Positions 53,862 to 64,000 of a DNA stretch of 64,000 nt are shown piece after piece. The notes below the pieces were generated by a model. That model did not search any database and was not told the DNA's origin. It worked only from the letters and a program-made list of their open reading frames with translations. The stretch's first letter is position 1. Every line of letters starts with the position of its first letter. Position numbers and translations under genes: made by a program. The stretch is from Vanilla planifolia (taxonomy: Eukaryota > Streptophyta > Magnoliopsida > Asparagales > Orchidaceae). The stretch is from contig JAIUJO010000184.1 of NCBI GenBank assembly GCA_023846275.1, forward strand, positions 124,001 to 188,000, in the 5' to 3' direction.

Positions 53862-55655
53862 CAATTATATTAAGAAAAAGTAGTAATATATGCATGTGCA
53901 TGTGTTTTTCTACAATTGAATCAAGTATAAAAAGAAAAAATAGTTACATGATAGATTGAATATTCAAAATCAAAGTTCATTTTACTTTTATGGTTTACTT
54001 TTGTTATATTGCAAAATGGTAATTGTTGTTATCCCAATGGCCCCATGGAGGATCAAATAGGTTTTGATGGTTATAACCTAATTATGTGAAGTTTTAACAT
54101 AATCATAAAGCTTAGATATATTTTTTGTCTAAATAAGTGATAAAGAGGACCTTCAAAGAGATGTTAAGAACTTTTAAAAGCATGATTTTGTGATGTTGAC
54201 CCATAAACATGGTGATTTATTGGGTGATAACAAACCAAAATATTTCTAATAAATTTTGTTTGGTAAATTTTTAAAATTCAGATAGTTAATGTGTTTGTTA
54301 ATGGAAGATGTTAAAGATAATGAGCAGTAAATATCAAATCAATGAAAGTCATCTTGGTTAGAGTGGCAGGCCACTAACAGATATATTTTGAATTAAATTT
54401 TAGGTATTTTCATTTTTTTGTTTAGAATGTTAGTCTCATTTTGGTCATCTATGTAATTTATAAAAATTAAATTGAAATCTAAATTAATCAACCTTGAAGA
54501 TATCTTTTTAATATCTTTAATAATAATGTCAAGATCATTTTAAGAATCATTTTTATTTACTTTTGTTGTTTTTTCCAAAATAATTAATTAAATTTTGAAA
54601 AACCAAATTCTACTTAAATTTACTAACCGAAACCTATGGAACAGTTTTTCAGCATAAAGAATTAATTTTGAAACCTTTTTGCTGCAATAATTGGAACAAG
54701 GCCTCTTACCCAAACATAGATCGAAGTATCTTAAATGAAGGCACTACTACTTGCATTCATAAATCAATTAATCATGTTTTTAGAAGTGTAATGACTTAAA
54801 AAAACAAACTTGGTGGCATTAACCCCAAAATCTAACTACTTCTAAAGCAAACAAAATCTGTTATATGGAGAAAAAGTAACAGAAAATACACCATGTGAGA
54901 CTCAAATTTAAAGCTTTTTCCTCATAGCTAAATTGTAAATTATAGTAGTCATGGGACTTATCTAATCATGTAATTTCATAATCAAATGATCATTAACACA
55001 ATCACCTTTTTTAAGCAATAATTATACTAACATTCTGATCACTTCATTAAACCATCACATGGTTCGCATTTAATCGATAAGTAAAATTAAATCTAATCAA
55101 TAGATCATAATTTAAATTTAGTAGAGAAAATGAAATCAAAATTTCTATGCTACTCTAGCTAATTCGTCAATCATCATTTGTACAATTTTGACAATCAAAC
55201 GTTCCAAGATTCTTTTAATCATGTGGTTTTTGTGCAATAATTTTTTTAACCAATATTTAATTGTTCTTATAAATTTATTTAAATAATATTATCTCTTAAT
55301 TAAAAAACTTCTTTCGATTAAAAACATCAAATAATTATTTTGGAAAATAATCTTTCTCATTGGCGAATTTTTAGAAATTGGGTAATTATTCATCAAAATT
55401 AATTCATAAAATATTTATAAAAAATTGAATAAAAATTTTAAGTAATGATATTAAACCCATTAGTAGCTAATTCTAATTGTTGCATCTATACATTGTGTCA
55501 TTCTTCACCAACTCGATATTCATTCTTAAAAACAACAAAGCTCTCATTTTCTCTTTTTCTTTTTAATTAAAATACAATACTTGTGCATTGTGGAGCTTTC
55601 GCCAAGTGCAGGAATTACTTTGTACATATTTTATTTGCCACTTTCTTTCCCTCTT

Positions 55656-55664
55656 CCTATAAAT
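55656..55664 (+). promoter_or_regulatory. TATA-like motif in the R2 leader (copy B)
   Basis: cctataaat, identical to the copy-A motif at 19772 and in the same context, about 1 kb upstream of the coding-like fragment. Weak evidence in such AT-rich DNA. Confidence 0.2.
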
Positions 55665-56511
55665 CTTACTTCACTATAAGACATTTCTAGCCCGTTTTGT
55701 CTTTCTATTTAATTGTTCTAGGAGTTTAGCATATCTAGTTTTTGGCAAAAAAGCCTATATAGATTATTTTTTTGTCTTATCTTCTTTGAAGAGGATGTAG
55801 GTTTGATTTTTGGTTGAACCACTTAAAAAATACTTAACTACAATTTAAACAATTTGTTGATCTTTTTATTTCACAATTTCCTTAAAAACTTATTATTAAA
55901 TAGAAGTTAACATATTGTAAACGAAATTTAAATTTTTTACAAAATTACTTTTAGATTTTTGTTAAAGGATATTTAAATTTTTTTAAACATTTTTATTAAA
56001 TATTTTTGTATGAAATAAATATTGTTTTTTTAAATAATTCGCCCATTATCTTGTTGAACAACTCTTGACATGATGCAAGGAGCTCATTTACTTAAGAAGA
56101 ATGTTAAAACTCAAATCAACTATAAGGAGTAAATTAAAAGGAAGGAATTTAATGAAGCATAAGTAAAGAAATTGATATTTGAAATGAAGACTTAATAACA
56201 TGGAGGACATGTGGCAAAGCTTAAATAATAAATAATGAAAATGGATAATTTTGAGGAAACGTTTCTACTTAATATAATTTAAAATTAATCATTAATAAGG
56301 ATTAATTGCATTATTTAAGGCTTTCTTGATTTTTAAAATCATAACATGGTGAATTTATTGACAAGTTTCAAAAGAACCTCAAAAGCTAGAATTGAAGTGA
56401 TAGTGAGGTGATAACATTTTTCAAATTTGTTCTGAGCAAGATGACACTTCCAACATGATTCTAGGGACATCCTTTTGTTAGTAGGCTTCTCTCCATTACT
56501 GGGTATATCTC

Positions 56512-57125
56512 ATGTTTGCAATAGCCTTATGGCCCTTCTTTTATGGTGAATATGGGAAAGTTTTTTTATCCTTGCCAATCATGACAATGCTAATGTCTTC
56601 TTTAAAGTGCAAACAAATGGTCATATTTGATGATGACGTTGTCTCAAAAAAGGTTGCTCCCTCCAAACTCATTCTAGTAGGTATGGTTTTCAATTAGAAT
56701 TTCAAAGTGTATGAATTCAAAACAATTGGCATCATTGAATACATTGCAAAGAGGTAAGCATGTGCTCTTATGATTTTCACTAGAATGGGAAAACATTTGA
56801 TGTTTGATGTACAATATTTTTTAAAATTATACTGTTCCAAATGAGGGTCCGCAAGTAGTTCCAACTTTTTCGCTCAATAATAAACATTTTTAAGATCCAA
56901 TATGGATCTCATTGGAGCACCTTCCAATCAACTTGGTTAACAAGTAGGCCTTATTCTCAATCATGTTAATAGTTAGCAAGTCATTAAAAGTATTGCTATG
57001 AAAATAAACTTAACAAGGTCCCATGGGGTTCTGTCTATGCTTTGGTCAATCTTGCTAAAAAACTTCCTTTAGATATTGGAATCTTTGGAAATATTTGGTG
57101 CAACTAAGGATTATGGAAAACAAAT
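56512..57125 (+). pseudogene. DUF4283-like LINE ORF1 fragment in R2 (copy B)
   Basis: An open frame of 61 codons (56512-56697) ends with MVIFDDDVVSKKVAP and then KLILVGMVFN before a stop. The acidic-DDVV, KK, AP and LxLVG pattern fits the beginning of DUF4283 in plant non-LTR retrotransposon ORF1. In copy A this frame is cut short by a 5-bp deletion, so B keeps the older state. The later block (VNLAKKLPLDIG, near 57040) is also kept but carries a stop after NIWCN. Upstream residues (FYGEYGKVFLSLPIMTML) are not informative. The fragment has no continuous ORF1 and no pol part. Confidence 0.45.
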
Positions 57126-58061
57126 TAAGTAATGAAAATTTTCTTAAATACTTTCAAAGCAATTGTAAATAAGAACTCTCAATGATCCAATGCAAGCAAG
57201 AAAAAGAGTTCTAAACCCTTCTTTGATGGAAATGGAGAAGATGGTACAATTCTTATTATTAAAGTAATAAGAAATGTGAAACTTCAAACTTTTGTGGCCA
57301 TTGATATAGAAAACAATATCAACACCCCACTAAATCACACATCTACACATAATAAAAAAAACCTAATTGTATCATAAATCATAATTCAATGATAGTATGA
57401 TCAATTTAAATTAGTAATTATAAAGTAGGACATGTAGCTTAAACAAGAAGTAGACATTCAACCTCTCAAAGGCTCAAATAAATATCTCTAGGAAAAAGCT
57501 AAGACTCTCAAGATTTATTATATAGACTCTAATTGCTTCATAGTGGCTAATAGTGTAAAGTCAAACAGAAAACACACTAAATGAAATGTTAAAAAAAGTG
57601 ATTTTCATAAAAATGTCCAAAAGAAACTTTCAAGAATCTCAAAATATTGACATTATAGTTTGTAATTAATAATTCCCTACGATTTAGCATAAATGGTATT
57701 GTTAGTTGTATAATAGGTTAATGCCTTAATAATCTGATCAGATTAATGAAAATTAAGTAAAGGTGTTTTAGTTGCAGTACTTACAATGTTAAAAATTGAA
57801 AATGAAGAATACTTTCTTCAAAAGGTGATACTTAAATGCTGTGTTACCTTTTTGTGTATGCTCACAACTCTTTTATTAATAGAAGAGATATTTGGGGAGA
57901 TTTAAGATTGATGGTTGAGGCTAATTGTAGGTGCAAAAGGTGAGGCAATAGGGTATTGCATGGTGCAACATTGGTGGATTGATGCATCAGTTTGGGTTGC
58001 AATATTGATGAGTAGCATAGGTAGAGGGGCAATGAAATTTTGAGTCCTCTTCGTAGTCAAT
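57126..58061. other. Copy B, unassigned sequence
   Basis: Counterpart of about 21241-22174. No gene is recognised; only small substitutions separate it from A. Confidence 0.4.
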
Positions 58062-58189
58062 GTAAATTTAGGAGGGTTAGCACGAGTTGACGAGTGAGTG
58101 CTATTGGTGGTGGTAATGATGGCTATCAGAGGTGGACGATAGAATAAAAACCCATAACAAAATTTTAAGACATTTTGAAGTCATTGTTT
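58062..58189. other. Copy-B-specific segment of about 120 bp
   Basis: B holds about 120 bp more than A between tcaatg and aaatttt (A 22170-22190). Most of it is clearly richer in G and C than its surroundings (for example ggtggtggtaatgatgg). It contains an aaattttaag string like the one at the A junction, so a deletion in A between short matching strings is as likely as an insertion in B. Confidence 0.5.
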
Positions 58190-61100
58190 AAGAAAATTTT
58201 GTGCTAAAATATTTTTGAGATTGTTGAAAGGATGGTTTATACGAAATATAATGATGAAAATCTTCGAAACATTTTAAATTATTCTTTAAAAAGCATAAAC
58301 TAAAGTATAGATGCAAATAAATTGATGAACTAATAAAAATAAATAGAAGGATGGTATAAATAAGGGTTAATTATAGTTCAACCCTACAACGACAAAGATA
58401 ATGAAGACTAATGAGAAGTATAGTGGCGAATCCTTGTTGGGCTCCAAGTTTGAATAGAAGTAGTACATCTCCAAGTTTAACCTCCATGTGATGTACTTGA
58501 TGGGACTACATTACATGTATAAGAGCTAAAAGATATGTTCCATGTAGCTCAAAAATGGTGAAGAAAGCAAAAATGTCTTCTACACAATGTTCAATAACAA
58601 GTAAATAATGGGTACTATATAAAAAGTTAAAGGTCCAAGTGGGAGTTTGTACTTAGAGAAGGATTTAAATGCCAAATATATCTTAGATTGCTTGATATCT
58701 TGCTATTCCCTGCTGAGAAAAATGGGAGGCGCTTGGCTTTAAGATGCTTATGCTCACTAAAATGTAATATGGTACTAATTCAACTAGTTAATAAGGAGAA
58801 AATACAACAAATTATTTTTTTGATAGATCTTCATGTTCTTATAGTTTGGATGGTTTATTAGTTTATTTTACCAGCATTGTCGATCAATATTTCAAGATCA
58901 AATTTGTGATGCTATCAATGGTTTTCTTATTGGTAGCCATCACCTAAATAATGTAGTAGTACTAATTTAATTTTCCTTTTAAGCACTAATTTCAACACTT
59001 GTTTTGAAGACTTTATGAAAATTTGGATTATAGTTTTTAAAAAAATAAACTAATTTGTTGGTATATAGCTTATGGTGTTTCCTACCAACCATCATCTCAA
59101 TGGAGCAACATCTTTAGCTAAGAAATAGGAAATCACTAAAAATATTTTACTTACATAAGAAATCATACTTCCATAACGGCAACTTAACGATTCAAATGAG
59201 AAGATCAAAGCTAATAGCTCTATTATCTAGCTAGACTTCAAGAATTTGTTCAATAGTATATCATAGAGGAAATAAGTACTACACAAGTTTAACTTCAATG
59301 GTTAATTTATTAATGTTGTCATGAGTATCTATACTATAAGTTGATTTTTATCATTATTAATGCTAAAGGAAATTGTCCATCTAACTCTCACATTGGCTAA
59401 AGCAAAGTAACCCCCTATCCCTATTTCTTCCCCACATTGTAGGTAAAGCACTAAGAAGAGGTTTAAACAATCTACATATACTAGGTAAAGTGAATACTAT
59501 GCCACTCCAAGTGGTTGTCAACAATATTCTCATTTGTTCTTCATACAATGCCTTATACTTTTCTTAAGAGGTGATAATTACTAAATCAAAAATATCAAGA
59601 TATTCTTCTCTAGTCTTTAGGGCACATCAAGTTTGCAGATTAATGTACAGAGGGTCTCCTTTAATAGATGTACAAACAAGAAGCACAAGTAGAAGCACAT
59701 TGACAATAAGCTCATGCCTCAAAAAAGATACTATCTTCCAATCCCTTAACTCAAAAGCAAATTATTTGAAGGTAGGAATTAAGTGGTCCAAATTGAACAC
59801 AAGATTAACCAAAATATGCAAAAAGAAATTACTCCCAGTAATAGGCAGCACATGTTAGTCATGTGCTATAGTCAATAAAACATTACAATCTAATGATATC
59901 TTATCTTTTTAATAATTTTATTAATTATGTAGAAAGTGTGGAAAATGGTTTCCTTTAAGGTGATTGTGAGTTGGTGAGCAAGCGTCCTTTCATTAGCTAG
60001 AACATGATTAGCTTTCCCTATGAAAATTATGGATTATTGGTTAGGAAATAAATGAATTTTAGTGATGCATATGATGCAAAGCTTTTTTAGAAGGTCTACA
60101 CCTCAAACATTATCCTTTTTAGATATGTGATATGCAATTTCCTTAATAGAAAATGTTGTCGAGCATGCTGAATGTCTTGGAATCAAATAAAGAGAATCAT
60201 TCTCGCTATTTTGTATTTTACAATACTTGGAACAAAATAGATGTGGATGGCAACAATTATTGGACCTCACCAAGGATGGAAAATTCACTATGAATTCAGG
60301 ATAGCATAAGCTTAGTGGTAATTAATTACCTTATTCATAAGTCATAAAAAATAATGCAAACTAATTCTCAACCTTCCAAAACTCTACAAAAGTGGAACCT
60401 CCTAAATAACTAATTATCCTTTTATAACAACTTAGGAAATTTGAGCTTCAATTTACAGATTAATGCCTTTTTGTGCATATAAGGACTCTCAAATGAATCT
60501 TAGGAAAACCCTTTGTAATGAATCTTGGCATCAAAAAAACCCAACACCATGATTCAAGAAATGCTTCTATAATGGTGAAAGTGTAGTCAAATAAACTCAA
60601 TAGCTTTTGTTGGATTCAATATTCTATCATCTCTCATATGTTTATATATCTAGAAGATAGATGTTCAAAACAATTCAATGAGCAAATATTCCGTATAATT
60701 TCCTTATTAGTGTTCAACGTAATACTTATGCAATATTCAAATGTTGTCTAATTATGTTAAAAAATTCAATAGATCCTTAAATAAAAAAATATGCATTGCT
60801 TCCTTGATTTTTTGAGATCAACTGAATAATAAAAAAAATTTTCAATGTACTCCCTTAGTAGTGGATTTAGTCAAATCAATTTCTAATTGATTGACTAGAA
60901 GGAACCATAGCCCTATATGTTGTGTTTATGTGATTAGAGACTACTTGTTATAGCTATTAAAGCATTCTCAATTTTTATAGTATCTAAAAAAATATTACAG
61001 TTGAAGCCATTGAAATACTATGTTGTTTAAACTTATGTGATAATTTGGGGTTATAGAAACGTCATTATAAAACAAAAAATTAATCAATCCTTGTAATGAT

Positions 61101-62995
61101 GCATAAAAGCATTGGAATCCCTTACTATATCTTAACCCTACTAAATAAAATGAATCCATTTCCTAGCAAAGTTGTTGAATTCTAACACATATTTAGGGAA
61201 GGAAATCTAGTAACAAACTAGTAAGTTTAAATAGCTTGTAACTGTATTAATTTAGAGGTTTTAATTTCGCAACAAATTCTAAAAGTTTGGAAAGCTTTAA
61301 TTAAGATTGATGAGGAGAGATGTTGATATATTCATATAATGATTACAAGGTAAGTCGACCAACTAATGCCTTGATAATCGAATGTATGAAATGCATTCAC
61401 ACAATCGTTAAGGTTGACTTTAATTTGTTCTTACGAAAATTACTGAGCATTTGGGGCCAAAAAGAGTGAACTAAAGTCTTCGAAGAAGGGTCTAGATTTT
61501 ATCGTATATGTTTTATATTGGCTTAAGAAATCAATTTTCTTAAACTAATTTGGGTTCACATAATTATGTCAAGTTAATCATGCTCTGGGAAAAAGGAATG
61601 ACCCTAATTCATGTGGCTCATTCATAACAAGAAAACCAATATCCATAGAGTTCCCCAATTTTAACAAATGATAACTATTCTTCTTATATATAAGATCATG
61701 ACTTTTTTGCATAAAAAAGATTACATCAAACCCATTCCAATATATTCCCTTCAAACTTGCACTTGATTTTAGCAAATATTCAAAAGAGAGGTTCGTACAA
61801 TTATGACTACCTTTGCAAAAGTAAATTGAGTACATATTTTGTTACTATTAAAAAAATAATTTCTATAATATTAATTTAAGTTTGTGAATTAGGAAGCTAC
61901 CTATCAAATTTATTATTCTTTTTAGGAATAAGATATGCAAAGAATGAGAGAAAAGCCATTTCTTTCTCAAAAATTTCTATCATTTGAACTATAGCTAACA
62001 TAATTATTCATCAATTTTAGTTACATAACATGCTTCTACATCCTCATTATCTAGTACTCCTTCATTCATTGGCCATCACATCCTCCCAATTAACCTTATG
62101 TAAAGACTTGTTGAATGGCATCAGCATAGTTTGATGGGCTTAATTAGGAAATACATAAGACTCCCTATTTATTTGGATTCCTTGCACGTTTATCATGTCA
62201 TTCAATCATATTAATGTGGTCATTAATGACTTAATAAATACATTGACACTTATTGACTTTTTGAACATGTATGGTTATAGAGTTCATCATGGTATTGAAT
62301 TATATCTTACTTTTTAGCAATACAATTGCTAGCTAAGCAGGCTACCTAACATGGATCTTTTAGAATGGTCGAAAGAATTTTAATAATGCTTCAATACTCA
62401 ATTTAGAATATCCCAATGGGGAAAATTTTCTTAACATGCTACAATATGATTCATTAATCAGCCTAATATATCATTTCACATCAAGACTCTCATCTCCTAT
62501 GCACGTTTCTTGATGCTGGTTAATCAAATCTATCTTTTGTGCTTCCTTTTTGTTTCAATGTCATTCTGATATTATGACTCATTAAAAAGGATTAGACAAA
62601 TATGTTTATTCTAATTTGTTTTTCTTATGATGTACAATCACAAAATCCATAAATGTAGTATACAATATCTTACTTCATAGCAAGATTGCCATTAGCTAAA
62701 TATGTGGCATGACATGAACCATTTCGATTTCTTCAAAATCCTATTCATTTCAATCAAATTATTTAGTTATAAAAATATGCTAATATGTTAATCAAACTTA
62801 TCCATTGAGGCACATTGTCTCAATTGTTGCATTCAGTTCTTAACTATCTTGGTTTACCATTTTAAATTGTTCATAAAAGTTGTCATGTGATTCTCATCAT
62901 AAAATATGTCAGTTCCTTACAGCAAGAGCAATTATTACACTTTTTGTGCTTATACAATTTCATTGCAAAACTTATGTGAAATCAAACATGATCAC
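58190..62995 (-). pseudogene. Copy-B part of the decayed minus-strand tract
   Basis: Counterpart of about 22181-26983. The minus-strand peptide pieces seen in A recur with amino-acid changes. The frame at 61578-61835 is longer than in A because a base change removed a stop, adding 13 residues. The frame at 60103-60288 is open only in B. Family unknown; no selection for protein is visible. The tract is cut at 62995 by GC-rich sequence. Confidence 0.25.
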
Positions 62996-63659
62996 GGTGA
63001 GAAGAAGGCCACCAACAGCAACAGAAGCATAGCGTTTGTGCTTGTGGTAGCATCTGGTGAGACTATCCAACAGCAGGTATCCAAAGACAAGACTGAGGAG
63101 CAACGACGACTGAGGAGCGACGACGAAGGAGCGGGGACGTGCTGGGAGGGTGGCTGTAGCTCGTCTGATGTGATGTGGTGTTGGAAGGCGAGGCTTACTC
63201 GGGCGCAGCGTCGAATCTAGTGACGGTACCGGAGGCGGAGTCATAGCCACGGACTGCGACGCCGCGCGGTGGGCCTGAGGATGCCAGGGGGACTGGCGAC
63301 ACCGTGGGTCAGGGACTAGAGGTGTGTTGTTCAGACACAGCGGCGGTCAACGATCAATGGTCAGCAATCGTCGGCCCACACGTGAGTGGCACCTGGTGTG
63401 TTCGACCGCTCGTGCGTGGACCGGGTTCGTGTTTGAATTTGAATTCTGGTTCACATGGGGTGCACTGGGACATGATTGATTGGCATAGGTTCCTGCGATG
63501 CATTACACCCTTCGTCCCTGAGGTCACGCCACAGACCCTGCAGCCCAAATCGGACGTTCGATTGTGTGAAGCACGCTTCGGAGGTGCAGCCGGCGAGCAA
63601 GGACTACCGCGAGCAACTCCCCAGTGCGAGAGTGCCTTTGCTTATCTTCTGGAGGAGGA
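62996..63659 (+). mobile_element. GC-rich 5' leader of a LINE-type retrotransposon
   Basis: Composition changes within a few bases from about 30 percent to roughly 55-60 percent G+C, with many CpG. The segment up to 63659 has overlapping frames on both strands (63304-63846 plus, 62972-63250 minus) but none with a recognisable domain. I read it as the untranslated leader in front of the ORF1 start at 63660. A long GC-rich 5' leader is usual for plant L1-type LINEs. The alternative is the start of unrelated genic or duplicated sequence beyond the end of copy B. Confidence 0.5.
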
Positions 63660-64000
63660 ATGCCATATGACGAGGGACCCACACTTCCTATCATTTCAGA
63701 GGCTGGAGGCTTCTCAAGGAATGACGCCATACTGGAGGCCGAGGACACTGCAACGAGAGGAGTGGAAGCGGAGGCAAACAATTTTACCGGAGATGCGGAG
63801 ATGCAGAGATGCAGAGGGCTGCGGAGAATTTGCATGCCAAGGCTAGCTTTAGAGAGGTTTTGACAGCTCGCAATAATCAGAATGGTAACATGGTGAATTC
63901 CTCCTTGCGCCTGGCAAATATTGATATCAAGGAACGTGCTACGGCCATTCCTGACATTGCTGAGGACGGTGAGGTCCTTGTCTCTTTGAAAGCTTGTCAA
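63660..64000 (+). pseudogene. LINE ORF1 (gag-like) N-terminus, frameshifted, cut by window end
   Basis: The proposed start is the ATG at 63660 (MPYDEGPTLP...), which lies in a frame open from 63624. It stays open through an acidic, low-complexity stretch of about 45 residues, then reaches three 8-bp direct repeats (63790-63813) and leaves the frame. The frame two bases on (open from 63725) continues to 64000 with ASFREVL, then AIPDIAEDGEVLVSL. A short linker, SF(R/K)xxL and then DGxVxVxL is typical of the region just before DUF4283 in plant LINE ORF1 proteins. One 8-bp unit less would keep a single frame, so this copy is probably disabled. ORF2 (endonuclease and reverse transcriptase) would lie beyond the window. 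The family call is by motif only. Confidence 0.5.
63790..63813 (+). repeat. Three 8-bp direct repeats at the frameshift
   Basis: Units gagatgcg, gagatgca and gagatgca follow one another, then gag. Eight is not a multiple of three, so gain of one unit by slippage changes frame. Confidence 0.85.

Larger units (their letters stand above)
53072..56700 (+). repeat. Nested tandem repeat, unit R2 (copy B)
   Basis: Counterpart of 17243-20812, with an expanded AT microsatellite inside (53793-53859). Its right end carries the better preserved DUF4283-like frame. Confidence 0.8.
38015..62995. repeat. Copy B of the 25-kb direct segmental duplication
   Basis: Direct-orientation counterpart of 1335-26983, starting at acttaa (38015) and ending at atcac (62995). 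Relative to A it lacks about 1072 bp (A 2140-3211) and about 70 bp (A 16046-16115). It carries extra sequence at 39356-39471, 48791-48941, about 58062-58189, and a long AT microsatellite at 53793-53859. Because it starts right after the single-copy 26984-38014 segment, the layout fits a head-to-tail tandem array with a unit of about 36.7 kb whose end lies outside the window. A duplication of only 25 kb with an 11-kb spacer is the alternative. Confidence 0.95.

Noticed and set aside
62972..63250. 92-codon minus-strand frame rich in Pro, Arg and Ser
   Set aside because: It spans the AT-rich/GC-rich junction, so it would be a chance fusion; composition is that of an antisense shadow.
63304..63846. 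180-codon plus-strand open frame, the longest in the window
   Set aside because: No domain; it overlaps other open frames on both strands as expected in GC-rich DNA, and a different frame carries the LINE ORF1-like motifs.
63524..64000. 158-codon minus-strand open frame reaching the window end
   Set aside because: It is antisense to the ORF1-like frame that shows recognisable motifs; no domain seen.

Overview
The window looks like nuclear DNA of a flowering plant, from a transposon-rich, probably heterochromatic intergenic region. Most of it is very AT-rich (by eye well under one third G+C, parts near 15 percent), has no long open frame, and holds decayed plant retrotransposon pieces: Ty3/gypsy gag and protease, a methionine-tRNA primer site, and LINE ORF1-like (DUF4283-like) fragments. 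I cannot name the species. I find no intact gene, tRNA, rRNA or CRISPR array.

The main structure is a direct duplication of about 25 kb. Copy A is 1335-26983 and copy B is 38015-62995, same orientation, roughly 94-98 percent identical in the stretches compared by eye. An 11 kb segment (26984-38014) present once lies between them. If the missing 11 kb continues beyond the window, this is a head-to-tail tandem duplication with a unit near 36.7 kb. The copies differ by readable events. B has lost about 1.07 kb (A 2140-3211) and about 70 bp (A 16046-16115). B has gained a 116-bp MITE-like insertion (39356-39471), a 151-bp insertion (48791-48941) and a long (AT)n tract (53793-53859). A further segment of about 120 bp (near 58062-58189) is in B only.

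Older duplications are nested inside. A repeat of about 0.9 kb occurs at 1-905 and 1981-2845. A repeat of about 2.9-3.6 kb occurs as two adjacent units (A 14314-17242 and 17243-20812; B 50199-53071 and 53072-56700), each ending in a DUF4283-like fragment preceded upstream by a TATA-like motif. A 118-bp tandem pair lies at 3219-3440 (B 38832-39050).

The single-copy 11 kb holds a decayed Ty3/gypsy element: LTR-like region with TATA box, primer-binding site at 29157, gag from 29770, a CCHC zinc knuckle with one Cys replaced by a stop at 30440-30481, and a protease-like motif at 30739. Its pol genes and 3' LTR were not recognised.

At 62996 base composition changes abruptly to GC- and CpG-rich sequence that runs to the window end. 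It looks like the 5' end of a much younger LINE-type retrotransposon: a long 5' leader, then an ORF1 start at 63660 whose frame is broken by one extra copy of an 8-bp direct repeat at 63790-63813. The junction is exactly where A/B homology stops, so it is either an insertion into copy B or the end of the duplication.

No genes act together here. The history I infer is retrotransposon insertion, local tandem duplication, mutational decay, the large duplication, then small insertions and deletions mostly in B, and finally the LINE. No new functional system is supported.
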